Source: a virus
Length of the DNA stretch: 64,000 bases
Virus record (IMG/VR): IMGVR_UViG_3300045020_000106
Location: 1 to 64,000 of that record
Strand: one strand, 5' to 3'
Shown here in pieces: positions 48,508-57,776 of the stretch. Each line of letters starts with the position of its first letter. The first letter of the stretch is position 1. Under the pieces are notes generated by a model, which did no database searches, was not told where the DNA came from, and saw only the letters and a list, made by a program, of their open reading frames with translations. Made by a program: the position numbers and the translations under genes.

Positions 48508-49247
48508 TGTACGAATCCCGCCCCGAAAAAGACACACCCGAGAATATTCTGACGGCTCTTTCCGACTACGGTGGATTAAGTCCGACAGGAAAGCCCATCT
48601 GGCAGTTGGTCTTGGCGGAGAACTGCAAAACCCTGTGCCATGGCCGCATGAATTACATCGCCAAAGGACGAACGGAAGCGCACCAGTACGACGGCGAATG
48701 GAACCTTGAAAACAAGACACCAGAATTCACAGTGGCGGGCAATGCTGTGATTGAGCCGGACCGCATTGAGGAAGGATCGTTCTGGATTCCGACCTATTCA
48801 AACACGAGTGGATGGATTCTCAGGCGATGGCTCCCCGCATCCTCGTGGGGATCGAGAGATCAATGGGAAGGGGAGCGTGCGCAGGACGGCCGCACGAGGC
48901 TATTGGCAGCCTACCCGCAGCATGGGGATTACATGGCGATGCCGGGGTGCGAATGGAGTGTCATTCCGCCTCTTGACCTTTTGTTTACATGTATCCGCTC
49001 GTACAACATTCAACAGCGGGCCAACCCGGTCAATTGGCCGAACTACATTCAAGCGATTGGAACCGTAGAGCAGTTACGCCGCCAGCAAGCGGCGGATACT
49101 TACGCGGAAGAGTTGGAAGCCCAATACCGGGAAGGGTTCAGCGCAACCTTCCGCTCGGCTAGCTCGTCGGCTCAGATAGTTAGAAACATCATGGCACGAG
49201 AAGTAGGCGGCGTGAATCTTGGCGCCGCCGATAAGTGGGGATCGTAA
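48507..49247 (+). CDS. Head-completion-region protein, 246 aa
   Basis: TGATG overlap start. Trp/Tyr-rich globular first part (GWILRRWLPASSWGSRDQWE), then a helical C-terminus. No known motif. Position between capsid and adaptor genes suggests head completion or capsid-associated function. Confidence 0.6.
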   Translation: MYESRPEKDTPENILTALSDYGGLSPTGKPIWQLVLAENCKTLCHGRMNYIAKGRTEAHQYDGEWNLENKTPEFTVAGNAVIEPDRIEEGSFWIPTYSNTSGWILRRWLPASSWGSRDQWEGERAQDGRTRLLAAYPQHGDYMAMPGCEWSVIPPLDLLFTCIRSYNIQQRANPVNWPNYIQAIGTVEQLRRQQAADTYAEELEAQYREGFSATFRSASSSAQIVRNIMAREVGGVNLGAADKWGS

Positions 49248-49270
49248 GTGATCGACAAAGGAGAACTGGA

Positions 49271-50368
49271 ATGCCTGAAACGCAGGAGTTAGAAGTATCT
49301 GTACCGCAAGCGCAGTCGCACATCGAAACTCCGGTTACTGCCCTTCAGCAGAAGATGGGCAAGTCCGCGAGAGCACGCGTGGAAGCCCGGCGGCGCAAGC
49401 GGAAAGAATTAATGGAAAGCACGCGCTTTGACGGGCAACGCTATTGGGGTCCATGCGCCCCAGCCACAATTGTCAACCTTAATCCTATCGCGCTTACGCT
49501 CTCGGGAGGATTGGAGCGCTATACCGTCCCGATCGCGGGAGAAGGCAATAATCTCCCCATCAAGATCAAATACAAAGGCCGGGAGTTTAAGGCGAGTTAT
49601 GTGACCTTCACAGAGCCATTCCTCTACGACATCATGCGAGACTTTGAAGAGAGCGGCTCAGATGTGTACGTGAAAACCGATGTAGGCTATGTGCCTCCCG
49701 TGGGACTAGTGCACCAGTTCTATGCGCATTACGTGATAGGCGCGGTCGACTACCAGCGCATGGGCGGCATCATCATCTTCGAAGGCGGCGTCCATACCCT
49801 CGAGCATTTACACAAAAATGCCGACATGATTCGCGTGCCTAGCGTGGAAAGCCAACTCGACAGCCAAAAGCGGTTTGTGTACGCGTCGGTCGAGCGCAAG
49901 TTTGCCGATGTGGTGGCGGAAACGCTGATGATGCAGCGCGAGTTCGCAAATGGAGTCATCGCGCGCGGCCATCAGTACTACACCAGCCAATCCGACATGG
50001 AGCGGCAAAGGCTTACGAGTTATCACATCCTCTGGCACAACTGGGCAATGGATCAAGGCTACAAACGGGAGCCAGAAGAGTGGGCCTCGGAGCGCCTCGA
50101 AGACTCTCCTGACATCCAAGCCGTACATTGCCCGAGTTGCTACGAGCGGCAAAAGAATCCCGCGCAGTACTTTTGCTCGAACTGCAACACAGCCTTTGAC
50201 GCGTGTGAAGCGTTTCTCGCCGGCAAGCCGGTGCCGGATGACCAATTATCGATCTACCCGCAAGGCTCGAAACAATTCGACGCCATTCTGGTGGAAAAGA
50301 AGCGGCGGCGCGAAAACATGGCCCTGTTGCAAACTCCGGAAGACGTAAGGAAAAAGAAATCGGAATAG
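49271..50368 (+). CDS. Virion-region protein with C-terminal zinc ribbon, 365 aa
   Basis: CAAAGGAGAACTGGA precedes the ATG. Basic N-terminal region (RARVEARRRKRKELMES), a central globular domain and a late zinc ribbon CPSCYERQKNPAQYFCSNC plus FDACEAF. Zinc ribbons on head proteins recur in this phage (compare the portal). A head-associated role is inferred from position. Confidence 0.6.
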   Translation: MPETQELEVSVPQAQSHIETPVTALQQKMGKSARARVEARRRKRKELMESTRFDGQRYWGPCAPATIVNLNPIALTLSGGLERYTVPIAGEGNNLPIKIKYKGREFKASYVTFTEPFLYDIMRDFEESGSDVYVKTDVGYVPPVGLVHQFYAHYVIGAVDYQRMGGIIIFEGGVHTLEHLHKNADMIRVPSVESQLDSQKRFVYASVERKFADVVAETLMMQREFANGVIARGHQYYTSQSDMERQRLTSYHILWHNWAMDQGYKREPEEWASERLEDSPDIQAVHCPSCYERQKNPAQYFCSNCNTAFDACEAFLAGKPVPDDQLSIYPQGSKQFDAILVEKKRRRENMALLQTPEDVRKKKSE

Positions 50369-51124
50369 ATGCCGCAAGCCACTGTAGTTCCCAACACGCT
50401 GGGTGATGTGAAACAACGCGTCCGCTCCCTGATGGGCGACCCGAGGGGATCATGGATCACGGACGCGTATGTGACGCCGCTGATTCAACAGGCGTATGAA
50501 GACATCACCCAGCAATTAAAGAACGGCAGTGGTAAGAACCTGGAAGCGGTCATCGAAGCCTTAGACATAGATGCAGGTACTTCCGATCTTTCCTACCTGC
50601 AATCCTACGGAGATCCAACCGCAGACCCTATCGTTGAACCCGGAGAATGGGTAGGACTCGCTGACCCGATTAAGCTTTGGGTTAAGATGGCCGGACAACT
50701 CCCGGCATATTACTCGGAAGCTCGTGGACCAAGAGATACCTTGCCGCATGGCAACCCTCCTGGCGTCACTCCGGGCTTTTTCTCGCCGCGGGTAACATGG
50801 GCGTGGATTGGTAATAAGATTTCAATTACGCCGGTTGCGGGTGCGATCGACGCGCAGTTATATGGCAGATTCAACCCACCGCCCTTGCAGCAGGATACCG
50901 ACCCACTGGTGATCTATCCCAAAGCCACGGCTCCGGTAGCTTATGCGACGGCGTCATTAGTCGGAGTAGAACGGTCCAATCCTCAGGTTCTTCAAGGCTA
51001 CATCGAGCGGGCCCAGGCGACAGTCGACAACATCATTGCAGACATTATCCGGCAGTCGCAAGGCAATCCCAGACGGCTGGGCACGATTGGCGGCAGTTAT
51101 GGAAACGGATGGGGATGGCGCTAA
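50369..51124 (+). CDS. Head-tail adaptor-like protein, 251 aa
   Basis: Starts immediately after the previous stop. The N-terminal helical part (TLGDVKQRVRSLMGDPRGSW, ITDAYVTPLIQQAYEDITQQ) follows the pattern of head-completion adaptors of the gp4/gp6/gp15-like type that extend the portal ring, with a beta-domain in the middle and a helical C-terminus ending in a Gly/Trp tail. Context strongly supports this. Confidence 0.6.
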   Translation: MPQATVVPNTLGDVKQRVRSLMGDPRGSWITDAYVTPLIQQAYEDITQQLKNGSGKNLEAVIEALDIDAGTSDLSYLQSYGDPTADPIVEPGEWVGLADPIKLWVKMAGQLPAYYSEARGPRDTLPHGNPPGVTPGFFSPRVTWAWIGNKISITPVAGAIDAQLYGRFNPPPLQQDTDPLVIYPKATAPVAYATASLVGVERSNPQVLQGYIERAQATVDNIIADIIRQSQGNPRRLGTIGGSYGNGWGWR

Positions 51125-51148
51125 AGACTTTCACAAGGAGAAACGATC

Positions 51149-51541
51149 ATGATTAACTTGGCATATCAGAGCGAAGGGGAATACAACAACAACAAAATCG
51201 CCATCTTTAAGGCGACCTTCTCCAAAAACTACGGCGTGAATGGAGTTGGCGACTTACTCAACTTCGAACCCTCCCAAAACAACGGCGTCGATGGAGGAGT
51301 GACCGACCCAAGTCAGGCGTACTTCCACATCCTCACGCAGCCCACGGCTAATATATTTGTGAGTGACAACCTAGGCGGGTCGTACACGCAGGTAAAGCCC
51401 AATGCCGTGCCTACCCTGAACAACTGTGGGCTGCAAATGTTCGAACCTGGCGGCGCGGAAAAAGCCACCAACGCCGCTTATACAGCGACGGAACTCGCAG
51501 GATACACGCTGCTCATGGTTCTTATTCCGGCATTGCAGTAA
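51149..51541 (+). CDS. Structural protein, 130 aa
   Basis: AAGGAGAAACGATC precedes the ATG. Beta-rich and Asn/Gly-rich (NNKIAIFKATFSKNYGVNGV), soluble, no motif. Between the adaptor and the large tail protein; a tail-stub or decoration protein is likely. Confidence 0.55.
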   Translation: MINLAYQSEGEYNNNKIAIFKATFSKNYGVNGVGDLLNFEPSQNNGVDGGVTDPSQAYFHILTQPTANIFVSDNLGGSYTQVKPNAVPTLNNCGLQMFEPGGAEKATNAAYTATELAGYTLLMVLIPALQ

Positions 51542-51570
51542 CAACGCATTGCCAAGGGGGAGAGTCTAGC

Positions 51571-54500
51571 GTGCTCTGGTTTGGAAGGCCAGTCCCACAG
51601 AACAGGATGCTCGGGGAAGTGTGTCAAGACGACCCCACCAATCTTCCTGTTGGGCTGGCGGCTCTATGTCAAGAGATCGAATTCACCCGTGACTCAGGCG
51701 GGCCGACGTGTGCCACGACACGCGCCGGAGTCAATCTCGCCATGCAGGGCACCGACCCCGGTGCGGCCGTCACAGGCTTGGACGGCTTTCTATACTCCCC
51801 GATAAACGCCACAGATCCCTTCTTTCAAATGCCACTGATTTATCAGCCGACCGTAGGCTCGGAATATGAATCTCCGGTCGGCACCGGCAGAATGGTGAAC
51901 TTCCCACAAACCAACTTCTCGGAGATGACCAGCGCAGAGTTGGAAGGCACTCTTGTTCATGCGATTCGTGCGGTAGCAGGGAACCAGGTATTCACCGCTT
52001 ACAGCGACTTAAATGTTCCAGTAAGTGGGCTGTCTACTATGGACCCCAAGGCGAAGACGTTGAACCCATTCGGCATTAAACCTTTCGGGTTTTATTGGCA
52101 GGCGAACCTACCCGTCCTGCAAGGAGAAATCTGCTGTCCTCCCACTCCTGCCAGTGGGAATGGTCATACTTATCAGGCGCAAAACTCAGGAACCACCGGA
52201 GCTACTGCTCCCGCCTTCCCGACCGGCGACGGCGCGACGGTCGACGACAATGGGATCATCTGGCAAGAACAGACGATAGTCATTGCCAATCGCCTACCTC
52301 CTCCCGCTTCGCCAGTCATAGCGGCGGAAGGCGCGGGCAGCGGACTTCCTGCCAATAAAGACGTTTACGTCGTCATCACGTTGGTAAATGCGCAGGGCGA
52401 ATCTCTGGCTTCTGTTCCTGTATTCGCGACGACAGTCCTCAATCCATCTATAGTTGCAGTCCTGATTCCGTCGTTAGCCTCCATGATGCGATGGATTCAA
52501 AATCTTCCCTCGCAGTATGTTCCTACCACAGCGAATGTGTATGCGGCGATTGTGGCGCATGGCAGCGCCGCACCTCCGCTCTCCTCGTACTTATTCATCA
52601 ATTCGGCTGCGCTTGGCGGCGGAGTCAATATTGCCGCAGCGGGATCTGGGAATGCTCCGCCAACCTTCAACAGCGCCCGTGTAACTCCTGGACAGTTGCC
52701 CACTCCGACCACGTCCCCGGACATTCAACGGGTTCCTGCCGGAAGTCTTGTGCCGCCTCCGGGAGCGCCAAGTCTCACCGAAGTGCCGGGTGCAGGATCG
52801 ACTCTGGCCGGTGGGTATTACGTTACCTTGACTTTGGTGAATGCAGCCGGTCAAACCAGCATCGGTGGAATAAGTTACATCGTCATCGCCTCTGGGAGCG
52901 CGATTCAAGTGAATCTCGCCAGCTCCTACGGACCTTCGGTAACAGGAGTGAATGTGTGGTTTGTTGGGGCGGGCGGCGGGCCGACGACCTATCTAGCGAA
53001 TGCTTCCCCGGAAGCGCTCGGATCAAGCCCGCAATTTATTGCTCTGGGAATTGCGACTGCACTTCCACCGAATACAGCCGCGCTTCCCTCTGGAGGATTT
53101 ACAGCCGGCCGCGATGTCTACGTAGCACAGACCTTCAAGAATGCCAACGGCGAAACACCGCTTGGACCCACGGCGAATGCGATCATCAACACCAACGCCA
53201 ACGATGCCGTATTCGTGCAGGTGCAAACCCCCACGGGACCGGACAACGAGCAACTCTACAGCATCACGCAGGTAGGCATTTACGAAGCGGACGTGCCCAC
53301 AGGCTCACCGGCACCGCCCCCATCTGCCTTTGCGCTTGTTGGATATTTCAACAACCTGGCAACACCGTTTATTTTGGATAGCGCCAGCGGTCCCAATCCT
53401 CCGATCACCAACGGGACAGGTCCGGGCGGAGCCATTGCCGCGGATACGACGACAGGTGGACCGAATGGAACGCAAGGCATGCGTTACGCCGCCTGCATGT
53501 GGATGAACCAGATTGAGACAGTCTCAGGGTTCACCTTGGCGAGCGTCGTCTCAACCATCATCGATGAAGGTGGATGGGAGATTGGAGTCTTCAATCTTCC
53601 CATAGGGATGCCGAACGTTATTGCGCGCATTGTCGCGTTAACCGTTGCTGACGGTGTGCAGGCAGGTCCATTCAACTGGATTGGATTGGTCGACATCGAT
53701 GTTCCCGCCCAAAATATCGTCTACCCACAGCAAACCCTTGTGGATCAGGTTGAGCAAAGCGCCACAGTATTTCTGGATAACACAACCACGCAAGGCACAT
53801 TCAACTTTACCGACACTTTCCTGCTCTCGGCGAATAACGTCGATGACCGACTGAGAATCACAATTCCACCGCAGGGCGTGCGCGTCGATTACCTCGAAGG
53901 CCTGGGTAGACTGGCGATCTCAGGCGTCCCCGGATTAAACAGCGGAGTTTATATCAGCTTAGGTGGGGAGGACTTCGAGAGCTTCTATGGGGATACAAGT
54001 CCAGTCCCAATTTCCAGTGCGGGCGATCGGTGTTTTGGAATCACCGACCGATATAAAGGAATTCCCTTTGTTCTGATGGCCTCGGGAGGATTTACGCTCA
54101 GTCCCAATACCGGAGATCCTTCGAGTTGGTCCCCACTTCGCCGTTGGGGAGGAATCGATCAGGCGCAGCAGTTAGGGCCATGCGGTTTTCGGGCATGGTC
54201 GGCGTGCGGCAAATTCATCATCTTCGCCCATCGTACTGGCCTTTATAAGTACGACATGGCCGACCCTGACATGATGTCGAAAGAAGTTCCCAAGCGGTGG
54301 GCGCAAATCAACTGGGCGGCCGCGGAAACCATTTGCGTCACGATTGATGAAGATACCCACACCGTGCGCGTTTTGGTTCCGACAGGAGAGAGTACAGTCC
54401 CGAACGCGGAATACGTTCTCAGTTACATTGAAGGCTGGAATAATCCGATCCACTTTTCCACCTTCTCAGGCAAAGAAATCTCGATGGATGCCGCGCGGCG

Positions 54501-55077
54501 GTGGTCCTTCAACATGAGCGTTTCCGCATTTGTATGCGCCCGCCTGGCGAGAACTCTTCCACCCGGTGGGCAAGCGTTTCTGGATGGGCCGACATTTGAA
54601 ACGCTTCCTGATTCCAGTTTCGGTATCTCACAACTGCTCTATGCCGACTCCGCACCAGACGGGGGAGTGCAGGCGCGAACGCCGGGAGTATTTTCGGACA
54701 ATGGCGGATATATTGATTATCAGTACGAGACCATGAGCACGGGCATGATGCAGGCCGTGTGTAAGCCGGAAGGATTCAATCTGAATGCAGCGGGAGGAGG
54801 GACTTGCATTGCATCGTTTATCGCCAGCCGGGCGCAAACCACGGATACCGGCGGTGACCCGGAGTTGGTTGACGAGTTAGAGGAGTTATTCTGCGATCCC
54901 ATTCCACTTACCGCGCGACAAATCTCAGGTATTACCCGGAAGGTTCCACCGAGCATCAATGAATTCTGGCGGTTAAGATTTGTTAGCAACGCGCAACCGG
55001 GAGACTGGGTAAGCCTGAAAGCGGTGACGGTTTATGTGATTCCGTTCACGTCCGGGAGAGACCCAGGAGACCGATGA
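51571..55077 (+). CDS. Large tail protein with repeated beta-sandwich modules, 1168 aa
   Basis: GGGGGAGAGTCTAGC before the GTG. Three related ~100-residue modules occur around residues 245-330 (LPANKDVYVVITLVNAQGES), 405-480 (LAGGYYVTLTLVNAAGQTSI) and 500-590 (FTAGRDVYVAQTFKNANGET), Ig/FN3-like in pattern. An N-terminal globular domain precedes them. A C-terminal ~500-residue domain with Gly/Trp-rich strands (WGGIDQAQQLGPCGFRAWSA, CGKFIIFAHRTGLYKYDMAD) resembles a beta-propeller. Position after the adaptor suggests a tail nozzle or hub protein. Confidence 0.6.
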   Translation: MLWFGRPVPQNRMLGEVCQDDPTNLPVGLAALCQEIEFTRDSGGPTCATTRAGVNLAMQGTDPGAAVTGLDGFLYSPINATDPFFQMPLIYQPTVGSEYESPVGTGRMVNFPQTNFSEMTSAELEGTLVHAIRAVAGNQVFTAYSDLNVPVSGLSTMDPKAKTLNPFGIKPFGFYWQANLPVLQGEICCPPTPASGNGHTYQAQNSGTTGATAPAFPTGDGATVDDNGIIWQEQTIVIANRLPPPASPVIAAEGAGSGLPANKDVYVVITLVNAQGESLASVPVFATTVLNPSIVAVLIPSLASMMRWIQNLPSQYVPTTANVYAAIVAHGSAAPPLSSYLFINSAALGGGVNIAAAGSGNAPPTFNSARVTPGQLPTPTTSPDIQRVPAGSLVPPPGAPSLTEVPGAGSTLAGGYYVTLTLVNAAGQTSIGGISYIVIASGSAIQVNLASSYGPSVTGVNVWFVGAGGGPTTYLANASPEALGSSPQFIALGIATALPPNTAALPSGGFTAGRDVYVAQTFKNANGETPLGPTANAIINTNANDAVFVQVQTPTGPDNEQLYSITQVGIYEADVPTGSPAPPPSAFALVGYFNNLATPFILDSASGPNPPITNGTGPGGAIAADTTTGGPNGTQGMRYAACMWMNQIETVSGFTLASVVSTIIDEGGWEIGVFNLPIGMPNVIARIVALTVADGVQAGPFNWIGLVDIDVPAQNIVYPQQTLVDQVEQSATVFLDNTTTQGTFNFTDTFLLSANNVDDRLRITIPPQGVRVDYLEGLGRLAISGVPGLNSGVYISLGGEDFESFYGDTSPVPISSAGDRCFGITDRYKGIPFVLMASGGFTLSPNTGDPSSWSPLRRWGGIDQAQQLGPCGFRAWSACGKFIIFAHRTGLYKYDMADPDMMSKEVPKRWAQINWAAAETICVTIDEDTHTVRVLVPTGESTVPNAEYVLSYIEGWNNPIHFSTFSGKEISMDAARRWSFNMSVSAFVCARLARTLPPGGQAFLDGPTFETLPDSSFGISQLLYADSAPDGGVQARTPGVFSDNGGYIDYQYETMSTGMMQAVCKPEGFNLNAAGGGTCIASFIASRAQTTDTGGDPELVDELEELFCDPIPLTARQISGITRKVPPSINEFWRLRFVSNAQPGDWVSLKAVTVYVIPFTSGRDPGDR

Positions 55078-55331
55078 GATGTCATGTAGTTCAATGGCAT
55101 GCGAAAGTGCCTATTATTCGGGCACATCTCGTGAAAATACCAGAGATCACCATCCTTCGGCGGGAGCGCATACTCTGAGTGCAGAATCACGGTCTCCGCG
55201 CACCGTGAGCAGTATAGCGCGATCACGGCACCATCAGCGGGTTGCGATAGTTTAGTGATGAAGATTCCGCGTTCCGGGGAAAGAACAGCGTTAGAGGCGG
55301 TCGGTCCAGATAGTAAACCTTCATATTCCAT
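55032..55331 (-). CDS. Leftward zinc-binding protein, 99 aa (moron-like)
   Basis: The only protein-like frame in the 270-base gap on either strand. Starts MEYEGLLSGPTASNAVLSPE with GGAG 13 nt upstream; contains YCSRCAETVILHSEY and FHEMCPNNRHF (C-x2-C...H...C...H). Its 3' end overlaps the tail gene by 46 nt and its start lies 18 nt from the divergent 55350 gene. The orientation against the late operon resembles the 40223 gene. Function unknown. Confidence 0.6.
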   Translation of the reverse strand: MEYEGLLSGPTASNAVLSPERGIFITKLSQPADGAVIALYCSRCAETVILHSEYALPPKDGDLWYFHEMCPNNRHFRMPLNYMTSHRSPGSLPDVNGIT

Positions 55332-55349
55332 GCCGAAAAGCCTACTCCG

Positions 55350-56180
55350 ATGAGCCAAACAATTCAAGCTAATCCCAGAGCACTCGTGGAATCGATTGCT
55401 CGGAGACTTCCTCCCAGCGCCTCCGATGACTTCCGTAACTTGATGAACGAAGTCATCCTTGCGAACCTCACGTATCTCGCGCCAGGCGGGAACCTGATTC
55501 AACCGGGCGGGACGCCAGCCAATTCCGCAGCGGCCCCGGCAGGCGTAAGCCATACAGTCACAGGAGGGAGCGGAGTCGCTACAGTAGCGATTCAAAATCC
55601 GACGAACTACCCCGGCCAACAGTTATGGCATGAAGTCAGCTATGGACCATTGAGCAGTTTTACCAAAGGCGTGACCACACTGGAGCCGACAACTTCGACG
55701 AATATCACCATCCCGAATTCGGGAGTCAGCGCGTACTACCGGCTGCGATCTAGCTTCGACAAAGTCAATTGGAGTCCTTACCAGAGAGCGCAATTGACTC
55801 CGGTGGATGCGGGTTTAGTGGAAGCGGATGCGATGTCAGCCGCAGGTGCTTTTAACCAGACCAATTTCGCGCAAATTAATTCTCCTGGAGCGGGAGTCGA
55901 TTCCCTGATTACTATCAGCGGCCCCGGCGGGCCTTTTACGCCCTACACGGCCATCCGGGGAACAACGCAGAGTTCGAGACCTTCGGCGACCATTGTAGGG
56001 AGCCTTTCCAGTTTCAGCGCGTTTGTGGGATGGGATGGCTCGCAGTACCAAATAAAGCCCACGCTGGCGAATGTGCTCGCGGATAATCTGGAGCCGGTCG
56101 GGAAGGTTGTCATCGGGAATCCGCCCGCTGGTGGCGGTGGCGTGAATGGATCGAACGGCGGGAGACTTACAGCCGTATGA
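55350..56180 (+). CDS. Tail fibre-like structural protein, 276 aa
   Basis: Weak ribosome site. N-terminal helical segment (ALVESIARRLPPSASDDFRN, LMNEVILANLTYLAPGGNLI), an FN3-like middle (YYRLRSSFDKVNWSPYQRAQ) and a Gly/Asn-rich C-terminus. Stop overlaps the next gene. A tail or baseplate component by position. Confidence 0.55.
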   Translation: MSQTIQANPRALVESIARRLPPSASDDFRNLMNEVILANLTYLAPGGNLIQPGGTPANSAAAPAGVSHTVTGGSGVATVAIQNPTNYPGQQLWHEVSYGPLSSFTKGVTTLEPTTSTNITIPNSGVSAYYRLRSSFDKVNWSPYQRAQLTPVDAGLVEADAMSAAGAFNQTNFAQINSPGAGVDSLITISGPGGPFTPYTAIRGTTQSSRPSATIVGSLSSFSAFVGWDGSQYQIKPTLANVLADNLEPVGKVVIGNPPAGGGGVNGSNGGRLTAV

Positions 56181-56446
56181 GCTGGAAAGAAGCCGAAGAA
56201 TTCATCGATCTTGCGACCTCGCGCCATGTGCAGGTTTACAAGAATGCGGACACCGGCGATGTGCATCACCTGATTCACTACTTCCAGATCCCGAAATGCG
56301 AAACGTGCGGAGCGATCCACGGGCCCGCATCATTTGAGGATTTCCAGAAGAAGAAAGACGAAACTTTGGCCGCTTTGAACGCTCACCACAGACAGGTATT
56401 GCAGTATGCCGAGAAGCATCCGCGAGTTCGAAAGGTTTCGAAGTGA
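56177..56446 (+). CDS. Small zinc-site protein, 89 aa
   Basis: ATGA overlap. CETCGAIHG after HHLIHYF suggests a metal site; the C-terminal half is a charged helix. The stop overlaps the GTG start of the next gene. Unknown. Confidence 0.55.
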   Translation: MSWKEAEEFIDLATSRHVQVYKNADTGDVHHLIHYFQIPKCETCGAIHGPASFEDFQKKKDETLAALNAHHRQVLQYAEKHPRVRKVSK

Positions 56447-56928
56447 GAACCCGTCTGAGGGAGATGCGGCCAGCCGATGTACCTGTAGTAATGGATCGCC
56501 TCGCCGAGCAAAATGCGCGCGACAAGACCAGTTACACCCTGCCACAGATATTCGACGAGCAGGGTCACAGGCTGGCACGAATCGCGCTCGCCCTCGTCGC
56601 CGTAGATGACGAGGGAGTTGTTCAACAAGGGCATATCTGGGAGAAGACCCTGGAGCAGACCAGTTACGGGATCAGCGCGAAATCGACTGTCTGTTCCATG
56701 CGGGAGCAGTATGCGATTTTTTATATTCTCAACTCCCGTGGATATGAAGATTTTCATCTCTTCGTGCCGAAGGAGCGCGTGGAGGATATGCAGCATGGTC
56801 TCGAAACGATTTATGGGTTGAGCGCCACAGGGTTAACGCACTTTTACCGCCGGCTGGACCCCGCTGAGAACGCGGCATTGCAGGAGTTTTATAAACGCCA
56901 GTTGGAAAAAGAAGGAGTTAGCCAATGA
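56443..56928 (+). CDS. GNAT-like phage protein, 161 aa
   Basis: GTG start with overlap. An N-terminal R-L-R-E-M-R-P-A-D-V-P helix resembles the start of GNAT acetyltransferases (M-R-x-A-x-x-x-D). Later strand-helix order (ALALVAVDDEGVVQQGHIWE, YAIFYILNSRGYEDFHLFVP) fits a degenerate GNAT fold, but the Q/R-x-x-G-x-G/A acetyl-CoA motif is not visible. GNAT-like proteins without activity occur beside ejection genes in podophages. Tentative. Confidence 0.45.
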   Translation: MRTRLREMRPADVPVVMDRLAEQNARDKTSYTLPQIFDEQGHRLARIALALVAVDDEGVVQQGHIWEKTLEQTSYGISAKSTVCSMREQYAIFYILNSRGYEDFHLFVPKERVEDMQHGLETIYGLSATGLTHFYRRLDPAENAALQEFYKRQLEKEGVSQ

Positions 56929-57776
56929 GCCGCGGCCAACAGGGTACAGTGTTTTCTACAGGTGCTTCTCAGAACAAAAACCTCAATAACCTGTCCAATA
57001 GTTCCTTCAACGCCGCGCAAACTGACCTAGGTCAAACCGAAGGCGACATCAACTCCTTTGGCGATGAACTCTCGCAATTCAAAGCCAACAACCCCTACAC
57101 CGCAGGGGGAGCATTTCAAACCGCCTCGAATCAGGAAGCGGCAGATACCTCAGCGGCTACCGCAGAGCGAACCGGACAGATGCTGCAAAGCGCGGCGGTG
57201 CGCGGCGGCCAGAATCCCAATGCCGCTATTCAGGCCACGGAAGATACGGCGATTGCCGGACAACGCGAACAGGCAGGCGAAGAAGCGGAAGCCACAAAAC
57301 AACGCTTGGGATTGGACACCGGATACGGTCAGGAAGTCCTGGGAGCCACCGGCCAGAAAGAGCAGATGCAGCAGGCTCTCACGAACGAGCAGGCAGGCAT
57401 TGCGGGCAAAGAGGGGGAACTCGCCGAGGGCGCATTGAGCGAAGAAGAGAAAGCCGCACAAACCCCAAGCTTCCTGGATGAGTTAGGGCAGGGCGCGATC
57501 AATGCGGGCGTAGCGTTTGCGGGAGGAGCCGGGAAGGCGATTGGCTGTTGGATCGCGGCTGCCTGCTTTGACGGTTGGGACGATCCCCGCACAATCATGG
57601 TTCGCGGGTATATCTTTGGACCATTTGCACAGTCGTGGATTGGCGCGAAGATTTCTCAAGCCTATCTACGCTACGGCGAGCGCATCGCCGCAAGAATAAC
57701 TCACTCCTCGTCACTCAAATGGCTAATGACCAAAGTGTGTAACATCGCGCTAAAGCAGGCGGTGAAGCGTGGCTAA
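56925..57776 (+). CDS. Ejection/internal virion protein with CFI-box-like C-terminus, 283 aa
   Basis: ATGA overlap. Long Gln/Ala/Gly/Thr-rich helical region (residues 1-195) with a hydrophobic Gly/Ala segment (GQGAINAGVAFAGGAGKAIG), typical of small ejection proteins. Residues about 206-275 (CWIAAACFDGWDDPRTIMVR, GYIFGPFAQSWIGAKISQAY) follow the C-[FW]-I-A-x-A-x-[YF]-G/D...R...G...Y...G...A-x-x-I pattern of CFI-box domains. These are found on diverse proteins and of unknown function. Part of the internal-virion gene set. Confidence 0.6.
   Translation: MSRGQQGTVFSTGASQNKNLNNLSNSSFNAAQTDLGQTEGDINSFGDELSQFKANNPYTAGGAFQTASNQEAADTSAATAERTGQMLQSAAVRGGQNPNAAIQATEDTAIAGQREQAGEEAEATKQRLGLDTGYGQEVLGATGQKEQMQQALTNEQAGIAGKEGELAEGALSEEEKAAQTPSFLDELGQGAINAGVAFAGGAGKAIGCWIAAACFDGWDDPRTIMVRGYIFGPFAQSWIGAKISQAYLRYGERIAARITHSSSLKWLMTKVCNIALKQAVKRG

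Noticed and set aside
52491-53381. 296-codon frame within the large tail gene
   Set aside because: Cys/Arg/Ser-rich shadow of the repeated beta modules in another frame, with no ribosome site.
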